From positions 1-37,275 of the forward strand of contig CAMNAQ010000004.1 in NCBI GenBank assembly GCA_946531495.1: a DNA stretch of 37,275 nt, in the 5' to 3' direction. Below, piece by piece: positions 28,438 to 36,801 of this stretch. The DNA is from an uncultured Lachnospiraceae bacterium (GTDB lineage Bacteria; Bacillota; Clostridia; Lachnospirales; Lachnospiraceae). The translations under genes and the position numbers were made by a program. Numbering within the stretch: the first letter of the stretch is position 1; every line of letters begins with the position of its first letter. Under the pieces are notes generated by a model, which was not told the origin of the DNA, searched no databases, and saw only the letters and a program-made list of their open reading frames with translations.

Positions 28438-29376
28438 ATGGATTACAGGCAATTCCTTATAGATTATTGGGATGCGATAGACAAAGGCAATGCAGAGGAT
28501 TATCATAACGGGGTTGATCCGAAGGGATTCAGGGCGGAGAAGCATATCGCTTATCTCGGCGATTACGATGATGCTCATCTTTTGAATCTTTATTACCCGG
28601 AAGATTTTGATCCTTCAAGGGGCAAGCTTCCTACTGTGATCTATATACATGGCGGAGGCTGGATGTACGGAAGTGTGGATATCTCCGAGAGATATCTGGG
28701 TTATCTTGCGTCACAGGGCTTTGCCGTTATGGGAATGAACTACCGTCTTCTTCAGAGAGCCAATCTTCAGGAAGAGATATATGATATTTTTTCAGCCATG
28801 CACTGGCTTGGAAGATACGGAAGCGAAAGAGGCTTTGATCTTAATAAGGTGCTCGTATGCGGGGATTCGGCAGGAGGACACCTGTCGTTACTTGCAACAA
28901 GTGTGAGCATGAGTGAGGAACTGCTTCGGATCTATGGCGTCAAGGCTCTTCCTTACAGGATCACCGCTGTATCCGTCAGCAGTCCCGTGACCGAGACTTC
29001 CAAACTGTTCATAACAGATGGTGAGGCTACGGATACGGGAATAGGAACGGCACGGGCATATCTTGACATGATGCTCGGAAAGCAGGGGACTGATGCTCCG
29101 TGGAACGGGCATATGTCAGCATCTGAGACTATCCCCGGACCGGAATTTCCGCCGGTTTATATCATCGATTCGGAGATGGACAGCCTGAAAGAGCATACGG
29201 GATATCTTATTGATACACTTGAGCAAAAGGGCTGCAGATACGAGAAGATCTACTGGTCAAGGGAAGAGGGGATCCACCTTCTTCATGTTTTTAATGTCAG
29301 TCATTGGGAGTGGAAGGAGAGCCTTGAAGCCAATAACGGCATGCTTGATTTCTTTAAAAGGGTAAATGAAACGTGA
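28438..29376 (+). CDS. Alpha/beta hydrolase (esterase/lipase, HSL-like); ORF track extends to ATG 28381 but 28438 has the RBS
   Basis: VIYIHGGGWMYGS, GDSAGGHLSLL (nucleophile elbow), late His in EEGIHLLHVF; AAAGGGAG upstream of 28438. Confidence 0.88.
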   Translation: MDYRQFLIDYWDAIDKGNAEDYHNGVDPKGFRAEKHIAYLGDYDDAHLLNLYYPEDFDPSRGKLPTVIYIHGGGWMYGSVDISERYLGYLASQGFAVMGMNYRLLQRANLQEEIYDIFSAMHWLGRYGSERGFDLNKVLVCGDSAGGHLSLLATSVSMSEELLRIYGVKALPYRITAVSVSSPVTETSKLFITDGEATDTGIGTARAYLDMMLGKQGTDAPWNGHMSASETIPGPEFPPVYIIDSEMDSLKEHTGYLIDTLEQKGCRYEKIYWSREEGIHLLHVFNVSHWEWKESLEANNGMLDFFKRVNET

Positions 29377-31210
29377 GATCCTGAGGAAAATAGCATTCTG
29401 GTTAAGTGTTCTGCTTATCTTTCTGCTCATACTGCTGTCTTTTGGGATCATATGGATGTACATGATCTGGGGAAGGAATCTGACTATCAATGATTTCCTG
29501 TTTCAGGTGACGATGCTTGAAGGAACCGGATCGGATATGGTCATAAAATTCATTTTCGGTGCACTTCTCCCGGCGCTTTTGGTCACGGGAGGTCTTGTTT
29601 TTCTATTCTTTTTTATCCGTAAAAAAAGCATCTATGCCCGCCACATATTCATGTGGAAGTTCACTCTTGCCGCCGTGACGGTGATTTCATGGTCCGTGGT
29701 CATATTCGGAATAAAATGGCTCGGCGTCGATTCCTATTTCGGTTTTGCGGGATTCCGCGCATCACGTGAAGAAGCATATGTTCCGCCGGTTATTGAGGAG
29801 ATCGTCATTCCCGTCCAAAATGTAAGTGAAACCCCTGAGCTTAAAGAGCCCGGTCCCTGGGATGAATTCCAGGCATCGCTTGCCGCCGAGATGACTCCGT
29901 GGGAGAAGGGGCCTTCCAGGGATTTTGTTGAAAGCTATTATGTGGATCCTGCTTCGGTAACACTTACCTTTCCTGAGAGAAAGAGAAATCTTATATATAT
30001 TTTTCTTGAGTCAATGGAGGTTACCTTTGCGGATACCTCTGTCGGGGGCGCATTTGACGAGTGCGTGATCCCGCGACTTACTGCCCTCAGCCAGGATAAT
30101 GAGAATTTCTCCGGCTCCTACGGTGAGGGCTCGCTTCTTGATGGCGGATATGCGTATAACGGAGGCACATGGACCATGGGTGCGATCTTTTCCCAGACAT
30201 CGGGTCTTCCGCTTCAGACAGGCAGCATAGGCCGTAACGACATGGATACTCAGGAAGCGTTTTACCCGACCATCACCGCACTCGGTGATATCCTTGAGGA
30301 TGAAGGATACAGGCAGGTTTTCCTGATCGGCTCCAATGCGATGTTCGGGGGAAGAAAGCTGTATCTTGAAAACCACGGAGGTTATGAGTTCAGGGATCTT
30401 ATCTGGGCGAAACAGACAAGGCATATCCCCGGAGGATATTACGTGTGGTGGGGATATGAAGACCAAAAGCTCTTTGAATTTGCTAAGGAGACTGTGCTTG
30501 AACTTGCGGAGGGCGATGAGCCTTTTAACCTTACCATGCTGACAGTGGATACGCACATGACAGGGGGCTATACCTGCGAGCTGTGCGGTGACGAATTCGA
30601 AAACAGTTATTCCAATGTGTATGCATGCTCTGACAGACAGGTGACCGGTTTTATAGAGTGGCTGAAGGAACAGGATTTTTATGAAAATACGACGGTGGTC
30701 ATAGTCGGTGACCATCCCACCATGGATGCTTCGTATTGCAGGAATATCGACCCGAGCTATGTAAGGAGAGTATATACATGCATCATGAACGCACCGGTAA
30801 AGCCTGTAAGGGATGCATACAGGTCATATTCCACTCTTGATATGTTTCCTACGACTCTGACCGCGCTCGGAGTTGAAATACCCGGGGGAAGACTCGGACT
30901 GGGCACCAGCCTTTATACCAATCAGAGAACGCTTACCGAGGAGCTTGGTTATACTGCGGTTTCATCATCACTTTCCAGATATTCCTCATATCTGGACGGG
31001 CTGGGCAGCATCGTTCCTGTGGATCCTTCCGGAAATATAATAAGTATCGGTGAGGATGGGACTATTACCGTGCTTTCTCCGGACGGTACGCAGGCGATCC
31101 TGTATCCCGACGGAACACAGTCCCTTACAACTCCGGACGGAGTTCAGACGGTCATATCCCCCGATGGGACCATTACCACAATAGAAAATCCCGGACAGGT
31201 CATGCCTTAG
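29366..31210 (+). CDS. Membrane phosphoglycerol-transferase/LTA-synthase-like sulfatase-fold protein (OpgB-like) with C-terminal nonapeptide-repeat tail
   Basis: N-terminal TM segments; LIYIFLESME, GGTWTMGAIFSQTSGLPL (catalytic Thr context), VDTHMTGGYTC...YSNVYACSDRQV, VVIVGDHPTM. Overlaps upstream hydrolase by 11 nt. Confidence 0.85.
   Translation: MKREILRKIAFWLSVLLIFLLILLSFGIIWMYMIWGRNLTINDFLFQVTMLEGTGSDMVIKFIFGALLPALLVTGGLVFLFFFIRKKSIYARHIFMWKFTLAAVTVISWSVVIFGIKWLGVDSYFGFAGFRASREEAYVPPVIEEIVIPVQNVSETPELKEPGPWDEFQASLAAEMTPWEKGPSRDFVESYYVDPASVTLTFPERKRNLIYIFLESMEVTFADTSVGGAFDECVIPRLTALSQDNENFSGSYGEGSLLDGGYAYNGGTWTMGAIFSQTSGLPLQTGSIGRNDMDTQEAFYPTITALGDILEDEGYRQVFLIGSNAMFGGRKLYLENHGGYEFRDLIWAKQTRHIPGGYYVWWGYEDQKLFEFAKETVLELAEGDEPFNLTMLTVDTHMTGGYTCELCGDEFENSYSNVYACSDRQVTGFIEWLKEQDFYENTTVVIVGDHPTMDASYCRNIDPSYVRRVYTCIMNAPVKPVRDAYRSYSTLDMFPTTLTALGVEIPGGRLGLGTSLYTNQRTLTEELGYTAVSSSLSRYSSYLDGLGSIVPVDPSGNIISIGEDGTITVLSPDGTQAILYPDGTQSLTTPDGVQTVISPDGTITTIENPGQVMP
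31025..31186 (+). repeat. Six tandem 27-nt/9-aa repeats encoding the sulfatase-like protein tail
   Basis: PSGNIISIG | EDGTITVLS | PDGTQAILY | PDGTQSLTT | PDGVQTVIS | PDGTITTIE. Confidence 0.9.
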
Positions 31211-31227
31211 GGCTTCCTGTCCGGGAT
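31188..31227 (-). terminator. Hairpin with 12-bp perfect stem, likely terminator of the minus-strand GGDEF gene, lying across the 3' end of the plus-strand sulfatase-like CDS
   Basis: ATCCCGGACAGG (31188-31199) / CCTGTCCGGGAT (31216-31227); on the minus strand it is followed by TTTTCTATT, on plus only by CAGTCTTG. Confidence 0.7.
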
Positions 31228-31248
31228 CAGTCTTGTATATTCTGCAGC

Positions 31249-33153
31249 CTATTTTCTTTCGGCTTTCATTTTCTTTTTGGTGTTGTACATCTTGACATCT
31301 GCGCGCTTGACCACCTCATCGACGCTGTCCTGGGCTCCCTCATACACGGACATGCCGTATGCGATGGAGACCTTTTCTTCCGGTGGTCTGTCGCTTTTAA
31401 GCAGCGAATTCATTTCGTGCTTGAATTCCCTGAGAAGCTCTTCTCTTTGAAGATATGCTTTACCTTCAAGTATTGCAACGAATTCGTCACCGCCGATCCT
31501 GAATACCGGGCTGTTCTTAAAGATCGAACAGATAAGCTTACAGGAATTCTTGATATATTCATCACCGGCATAGTGACCGAGTTCATCATTTACTTTTTTC
31601 AGATTATTAAGGTCAAAAAGAACGATGCCGAACTCAAGCTTGCTTCTTCCGCCTGCTTTATTGCGGAATTCCTCGAGTCTCAGTTCGTAAGCCGTTCTGT
31701 TCTTGACGTGGGTAAGGGCATCAATGTGTGAAAGTTCTCTTACGGAGTCATTGATAGCCTTGAGGTACATTGCCTTTCTGGCTTTTTCGAGGGAGGAATT
31801 GAATTTCTCCATGTACTCACGGATCGCTTTTGATTCGATCTTATCAAAGCAGTCCACAAATACTATATATCCGATCTTGATGCCTCTTTCGTGAACAGGG
31901 AGGAAAATATAAAGGTGCGTGGGATCATCCTCGCTTATTCCCGGAACAAGTGTGGTTGTCCTGATTGAACGGATATTCTGAATGCTGTCATTTCTCATTG
32001 AAAAAATGACATCCATCTTCTCGCTGTAACCGAGGTCCTCACTGCCTACTTCGGTCATAATCTCGGATCTGTAACATGAGGGGTCAAAGAGGATATGGAA
32101 GTCCGGGCCTTCGAAGACATGAGAACCTGAAAGGGTTTTTGTGATCGAGGTCTTGATATCGTTATATGAATCACACCTCATTATCACGCGCTCCAGATAA
32201 AGCGTATGCCATGTGGCGGCATTTGAAAGCTGAGCATTCTTGAAAGCCGTGGTTCCGGCTTTGAGTCTTCTGCAGGCCGATTCTTCCGGGCAGGTGCATC
32301 CGCAGCTTTCACTTTCCCTGAATGAACAGGGAATCTTTATGAGCGGCTCGGTGGTGTGCCCTTCGATCATGTCCATTATGAGCCTTGCACATTTTTTTCC
32401 GTGCATATTAAGCTCCTGATCGACGGATGCAACGGACGGATAGAAGATCTGTGCTTCAGGCAGGCAGTCGAATCCGGTGACGATCACATCCTCCGGAACC
32501 CTGAGCTTTAATTTTTCGGTGATAACGACCACTGCTGTCATTGCAAGCTCGTCGTTGGCACACAGAAATGCGTCCGGCATTTCCCCTTTTTGGAATGCTT
32601 CTTTGACGATTATCTCGCAGTTGGTAAGATCCCAGTTGGTATATGCGACATTATCGTCTGTAAAGTCGAGGCCTTTTTCGAGTGCAACCTCTCTGATCGC
32701 AGAAAGCCTTTCGTTGGAATCTTCATTATCCGGAGATCCTGCTATATATTTTATCTTCTTGACATTATGCTTATCAATGAGGTGGGATGTAAGATCCCTC
32801 ATTCCGGTTTTGTTCTCGGTAATAACACTGCAGGCGCCGTCGACGACAAGACCGTGACTGACGACGGGGATTCCGGCCTTCCTGCATCTTTCAAAGATGG
32901 AGTCTCTTTCTTCCTTATAATCCATAAGATTGGATATAACAACTGCTCCGTCAAAGACTGACAAGTCCGGAAGATTCATGATATTAAGCTCACCGATCCT
33001 GCTTCCGTCTGTTTCACTGGGATTCGCATAACACATGAACAAATAAAGATCTGTATTGTCTGAAGATAATTCCTCGTGCATTCCTCTCATTAACTGGGCA
33101 AGAATGTCGGAGGCCCACGCAGTTGAGAAGACTGCTATTTTTTTCTTTGCCAT
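31249..33153 (-). CDS. Cytosolic diguanylate cyclase with LacI/periplasmic-binding-type sensor domain (paralogue of 23971-25878)
   Basis: KKKIAVFSTAWASDILAQLMRGMHEELS..., DAFLCANDELAMTAVVVITEKLKLRVPEDVIVTGFDCL, Cys-rich linker ESCGCTCPEESAC, FRIGGDEFVAIL. Confidence 0.9.
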   Translation of the reverse strand: MAKKKIAVFSTAWASDILAQLMRGMHEELSSDNTDLYLFMCYANPSETDGSRIGELNIMNLPDLSVFDGAVVISNLMDYKEERDSIFERCRKAGIPVVSHGLVVDGACSVITENKTGMRDLTSHLIDKHNVKKIKYIAGSPDNEDSNERLSAIREVALEKGLDFTDDNVAYTNWDLTNCEIIVKEAFQKGEMPDAFLCANDELAMTAVVVITEKLKLRVPEDVIVTGFDCLPEAQIFYPSVASVDQELNMHGKKCARLIMDMIEGHTTEPLIKIPCSFRESESCGCTCPEESACRRLKAGTTAFKNAQLSNAATWHTLYLERVIMRCDSYNDIKTSITKTLSGSHVFEGPDFHILFDPSCYRSEIMTEVGSEDLGYSEKMDVIFSMRNDSIQNIRSIRTTTLVPGISEDDPTHLYIFLPVHERGIKIGYIVFVDCFDKIESKAIREYMEKFNSSLEKARKAMYLKAINDSVRELSHIDALTHVKNRTAYELRLEEFRNKAGGRSKLEFGIVLFDLNNLKKVNDELGHYAGDEYIKNSCKLICSIFKNSPVFRIGGDEFVAILEGKAYLQREELLREFKHEMNSLLKSDRPPEEKVSIAYGMSVYEGAQDSVDEVVKRADVKMYNTKKKMKAERK

Positions 33154-33261
33154 ATTCGCCTCATCAAATTGAACAAAAAAAGCAGACTATACAAAGGTAA
33201 TTATATCAAATTTGGTGTTATTAAGTTACTTTTTTTTATAAATTGGCAAATTGTAAGATAA

Positions 33262-33277
33262 TTAACCATTTAACCAT
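33262..33277. repeat. Perfect tandem octamer TTAACCAT x2 just upstream of a -35 box
   Basis: TTAACCATTTAACCAT, 4 nt upstream of TTGACG at 33282. Confidence 0.8.
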
Positions 33278-33281
33278 GGGA

Positions 33282-33311
33282 TTGACGCTTTTTCGGGCAT
33301 GAGGATATAAT
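33282..33311 (+). promoter_or_regulatory. Sigma-A-type promoter for AEC transporter
   Basis: TTGACG (33282-33287) - 18 nt - TATAAT (33306-33311). Confidence 0.75.
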
Positions 33312-33373
33312 CAATAAGATGCTGCGGAAAGTTGTCCTGCATTGGAAAACAGGAAAAAAACGGGATCTGCGGC

Positions 33374-34303
33374 ATGCTGAAGGAGACGGTTGTGGGTTCT
33401 TTTGTTGTATTAAAACAGATGTCTGTTATCGCGATACTTGTGGGTATCGGTATATGGCTTCAAAAAAGAAATGTGCTGAATGAGAAGGCAACTCCGGTGA
33501 TATCCCGTATAGTTGTTGATATCTGTAATCCGGCGCTTATTGTTTCAGCGATCCTTACGGGGGACATTACCGTCACCCATGAGGAGTTTCTTACGGGAGT
33601 CGGGGTGAGCGCGGCGGTTTATTTTCTTCTCATTGTCCTGGCGTATCTGATCCCTGTTATCACACGTGTTTCCAAAGATGACAGAAAATTCTATACTCTC
33701 ATGACGATATACGGGAACGTTGGCTTTTTGGGGATTCCCGTAGCAAGAGCCATCCTTCCCGAAAATGCAATGCTCTACGTTATAATATGCAATGTTTTTT
33801 ATAATCTTTTGTTCTATACACAGGGCGTGATCGCTCTTTCATCCGGAAAGGAAAAAATGAATCTGAAGAAGGCTTTCAGTCCCGGGGTGCTGATGTCTAT
33901 CCTGGCTTTGGTGGTCTTTTGGTTCGATCTTAAGTTCCCGCAGATCATCGTAAGTACGGTTGACTACATAGGATCACCTACTGTCTTTTTATCAATGATC
34001 CTTCTCGGTGCGGTTGTTGGGCGGAGCAGGCTGTTTCAGGCTGTAAAGGATCTGCATATGTGGATCTTTATCCTGATCAGATATGTGGCTGTTCCCATAA
34101 TTGCCGTATTGGTGCTTGATCACATGGGTGCACCTGAAGTGATGGTCAGGACTTTTTGTCTTATGTGCTCGGTTCCTGCAGGTAATCTTCCCATGATACA
34201 GGCCGAAAAGACAGGTGAGCGCACCGATGTGCTTTCCAGGGGAATAATCCTCACTACCGTATTTTCATTTATATCGATCACTGTTCTTATGTCTTTTGTA
34301 TAA
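33374..34303 (+). CDS. AEC family (auxin efflux carrier-like) transporter; ORF track begins at TTG 33332, ATG 33374 matches the family N-terminus better
   Basis: LKQMSVIAILVGIGIWLQKRNVLNEKATPVISRIVVDICNPALIVSAI; TM-rich; TIYGNVGFLGIPVARAI. Confidence 0.88.
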   Translation: MLKETVVGSFVVLKQMSVIAILVGIGIWLQKRNVLNEKATPVISRIVVDICNPALIVSAILTGDITVTHEEFLTGVGVSAAVYFLLIVLAYLIPVITRVSKDDRKFYTLMTIYGNVGFLGIPVARAILPENAMLYVIICNVFYNLLFYTQGVIALSSGKEKMNLKKAFSPGVLMSILALVVFWFDLKFPQIIVSTVDYIGSPTVFLSMILLGAVVGRSRLFQAVKDLHMWIFILIRYVAVPIIAVLVLDHMGAPEVMVRTFCLMCSVPAGNLPMIQAEKTGERTDVLSRGIILTTVFSFISITVLMSFV

Positions 34304-34349
34304 GGCCCGGGGCCGGGGATGATATAATGGCAAAAAAAGGGAGATGAGC

Positions 34350-36632
34350 ATGAAGAAAAAAAGATTTCATATAGATGAACGATATCTGCTCGTGAATCTT
34401 ACAAGGACTATTATCATCTATGCGTTCCTGACTCCGTTTTGCGTATATCTGTGTATAGATAATCTCGTACACGGCAAGAACGTGGTTGCCATGTATGCTG
34501 CGTTCTGCGCGGTGATGACAGGCATAGCTCTTTCCCTGTTATGCGTATGCAGGTTCGGAAAAAAGAAAAGAACCGTTCTGATGCATATAGCCATCAATAT
34601 CCAGTGCTTTGTCTACTGGTTCACCTTTGCGTTTTTCCTCTATACGGGCGGTACCGGAGGAACGAGTATCTTCCTCTTTTTCTGCGCCGCGCCTGTCTGC
34701 ATGTTCTTTTTTAATCTTTTCTACGGATGTTATTTCTGCTTCGTTCTTTTTGCCGGAATGGCAATCTATATGAATACACCGCTCCGCGAGCTCGGATATC
34801 AGTTCCCTGAAATGTACTATTCACGCCTTCCCATGATGTATCTGGTCGAGGTGATAATGTGCGCGATAGCACAGTATGAGATCGATAAAGCGAAGATCAA
34901 GCAGGATGATGCGCTTGAAGAAGCAAGGAGAGCGAGCGAGGCCAAGACGGACTTCCTTGCAAATACCAGCCATGAGATCAGGACTCCCATAAATGCCGTT
35001 CTGGGAATGAACGAAATGATATTAAGGGAGACCTCCAGGGCGGACAGGCTTTCGGACTCCGATGCAAGGGGCTTCAGGGAGTCTTTTAAGAGGATCAGGA
35101 ATTATTCCGGAAATGTTGACAGCGCCGGCAGCAATCTGCTTGCCATAATCAATGATATCCTGGACTTTACCAAGATTGAAGAAGGGAAAATGGATATCGT
35201 AAAGGGCGCGTACCAGCTCAGCTCCGTGATCAATGATGTCAGCAATATGATCTATTTTAAGGCTAAGGAAAAGAAGCTGTCATTTGTGACGGAGGTTGAC
35301 GAGGCTCTTCCGGATAATCTCTACGGCGACGTCGTGCGCGTGCGTCAGGTCATCACCAATATCCTGAACAATGCGGTTAAATATACCGATTCCGGAAGCG
35401 TTACCCTTAAGGTGTCCGGGCTAGATACCGGGCGCGAGGAGGACGGAAAGCCTGTTAAGGAGCTCGTGATATCGGTATCGGATACCGGAATAGGGATAAG
35501 CAGCGAAGACATCGGAAAGCTTTTTGGCAAATTCGAAAGAGTCAATCTTGAACAAAACAGCACAAAGGAAGGGACCGGACTGGGACTTGCCATTACAAAG
35601 AGACTGGTTGAAATGATGGACGGCGAAGTGAAGGTTGAGAGTGAGTACGGAAAGGGATCCACCTTCACCCTTATCATTCCGCAGGTTGTCATGTCGGAAG
35701 AACCTATCGGCAACTTTAAGGAGAAATTCGAAAAGAGCATCGGGGCCGGAAAGAGCTATCATGAGAGCTTCAGGGCTCCTTTGGCCAGAGTACTGATCGT
35801 TGACGATACAAGGATGAACCTTATCGTAGCCACTGAATTTCTCAAGGATACCGGTCTTGCCATAGATACGGCAGGCGGCGGAAAAGAAGCTGTGAAGCTT
35901 GCTTTGGAAACGCCGTATGACGTCATATTGATGGACCAGCGCATGCCTGAAATGGACGGAACGGAGGCTCTCCGGAAGATCAAAGAGGTCAAAGACGGAC
36001 CTAATGCGGGCACGCCTGTCATCTGTCTTACGGCGGATGCGGTCGTAGGCGCAAGGGAGCGCTATCTGTCCATGGGCTTCAATGATTATCTGACAAAGCC
36101 TATAGACAGTACTTATCTGGAGGCCATGCTTCGCAAATATCTGCCTGCGGAGAAGGTGGAGATCGTCAAATATATCGATGAAGAACCAAAGGATGTTCCC
36201 GTTCATGATGACAATGTGCGTGATATGCTGAAAAATATAGGTGTGGATTCGGATCAGGGCCTTGCCAACTGTGATGGGGATGAGAGCTTTTACAGGACCA
36301 TGCTGAGGGAGTATCTCAGAAGCTCGGAAGAAAAAAAGATAAAGCTTACCGACTATCTTAAGAGCGGTGATATGAAAAACTATGGAATAGTGATCCACTC
36401 TCTTAAGAGTACCTCTGCAACCATAGGAGCGATGAAGCTCTACAGGATGGCATATGATCTCGAGATGAATGCAAAGAACGAAAACACGGAGGAGGTGCGA
36501 AATGCTCATGATCCCATGTATTCGGAATATCTCAGGGTGCTTGATGCCATAAAGAATTCACTTCCCGATGACGGACCGGGCTCCGATGACGGCTTTGACG
36601 AAAACGGAGTAATGGAGTTTCTCCCGGAATAA
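34350..36632 (+). CDS. Membrane hybrid histidine kinase: TM - HisKA - HATPase - REC - HPt (ORF track start 34344; 34350 has better RBS spacing)
   Basis: FLANTSHEIRTPINAVLGM, DTGIGI, GTGLGLAI; REC VLIVDDTRMNLI...ILMDQRMPEMDG; HPt VIHSLKSTSATIGA. Confidence 0.93.
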   Translation: MKKKRFHIDERYLLVNLTRTIIIYAFLTPFCVYLCIDNLVHGKNVVAMYAAFCAVMTGIALSLLCVCRFGKKKRTVLMHIAINIQCFVYWFTFAFFLYTGGTGGTSIFLFFCAAPVCMFFFNLFYGCYFCFVLFAGMAIYMNTPLRELGYQFPEMYYSRLPMMYLVEVIMCAIAQYEIDKAKIKQDDALEEARRASEAKTDFLANTSHEIRTPINAVLGMNEMILRETSRADRLSDSDARGFRESFKRIRNYSGNVDSAGSNLLAIINDILDFTKIEEGKMDIVKGAYQLSSVINDVSNMIYFKAKEKKLSFVTEVDEALPDNLYGDVVRVRQVITNILNNAVKYTDSGSVTLKVSGLDTGREEDGKPVKELVISVSDTGIGISSEDIGKLFGKFERVNLEQNSTKEGTGLGLAITKRLVEMMDGEVKVESEYGKGSTFTLIIPQVVMSEEPIGNFKEKFEKSIGAGKSYHESFRAPLARVLIVDDTRMNLIVATEFLKDTGLAIDTAGGGKEAVKLALETPYDVILMDQRMPEMDGTEALRKIKEVKDGPNAGTPVICLTADAVVGARERYLSMGFNDYLTKPIDSTYLEAMLRKYLPAEKVEIVKYIDEEPKDVPVHDDNVRDMLKNIGVDSDQGLANCDGDESFYRTMLREYLRSSEEKKIKLTDYLKSGDMKNYGIVIHSLKSTSATIGAMKLYRMAYDLEMNAKNENTEEVRNAHDPMYSEYLRVLDAIKNSLPDDGPGSDDGFDENGVMEFLPE

Positions 36633-36652
36633 AACCTTTTTAGTTCATATTG

Positions 36653-36678
36653 GCTAAATATTTAACTAAATATTTAGC
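36653..36678. repeat. 12-bp perfect inverted repeat with 2-nt spacer (two TAAATATTTA palindromes)
   Basis: GCTAAATATTTA-AC-TAAATATTTAGC. Confidence 0.85.
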
Positions 36679-36714
36679 AAGTATTCCAAGTTAAAATTTA
36701 ATCTAAACTATATT

Positions 36715-36754
36715 AAAATGCCTGTAAAGGGGGATATCCCTTTCAGGCATTTTT
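36715..36754 (+). terminator. Rho-independent terminator after histidine kinase gene
   Basis: AAAATGCCTG(T)AAAGGG-GGATAT-CCCTTTCAGGCATTTTT. Confidence 0.85.
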
Positions 36755-36801
36755 ATATAGTTTGTTTTGATGAAAAAGGATCACCGTGTTGAGGAGAAGC
36801 T

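Noticed and set aside
34304-34316. GC palindrome GGCCCGGGGCC just upstream of the third kinase's TGATATAAT
   Set aside because: Short, low complexity, no T tract; plausible extended -10 nearby but no good -35, so neither terminator nor operator is supportable.
35421-36509. 362-aa minus-strand ORF inside the hybrid histidine kinase
   Set aside because: Antisense shadow of a strongly supported CDS; no recognisable domain, no convincing RBS, composition typical of reverse-frame translation.
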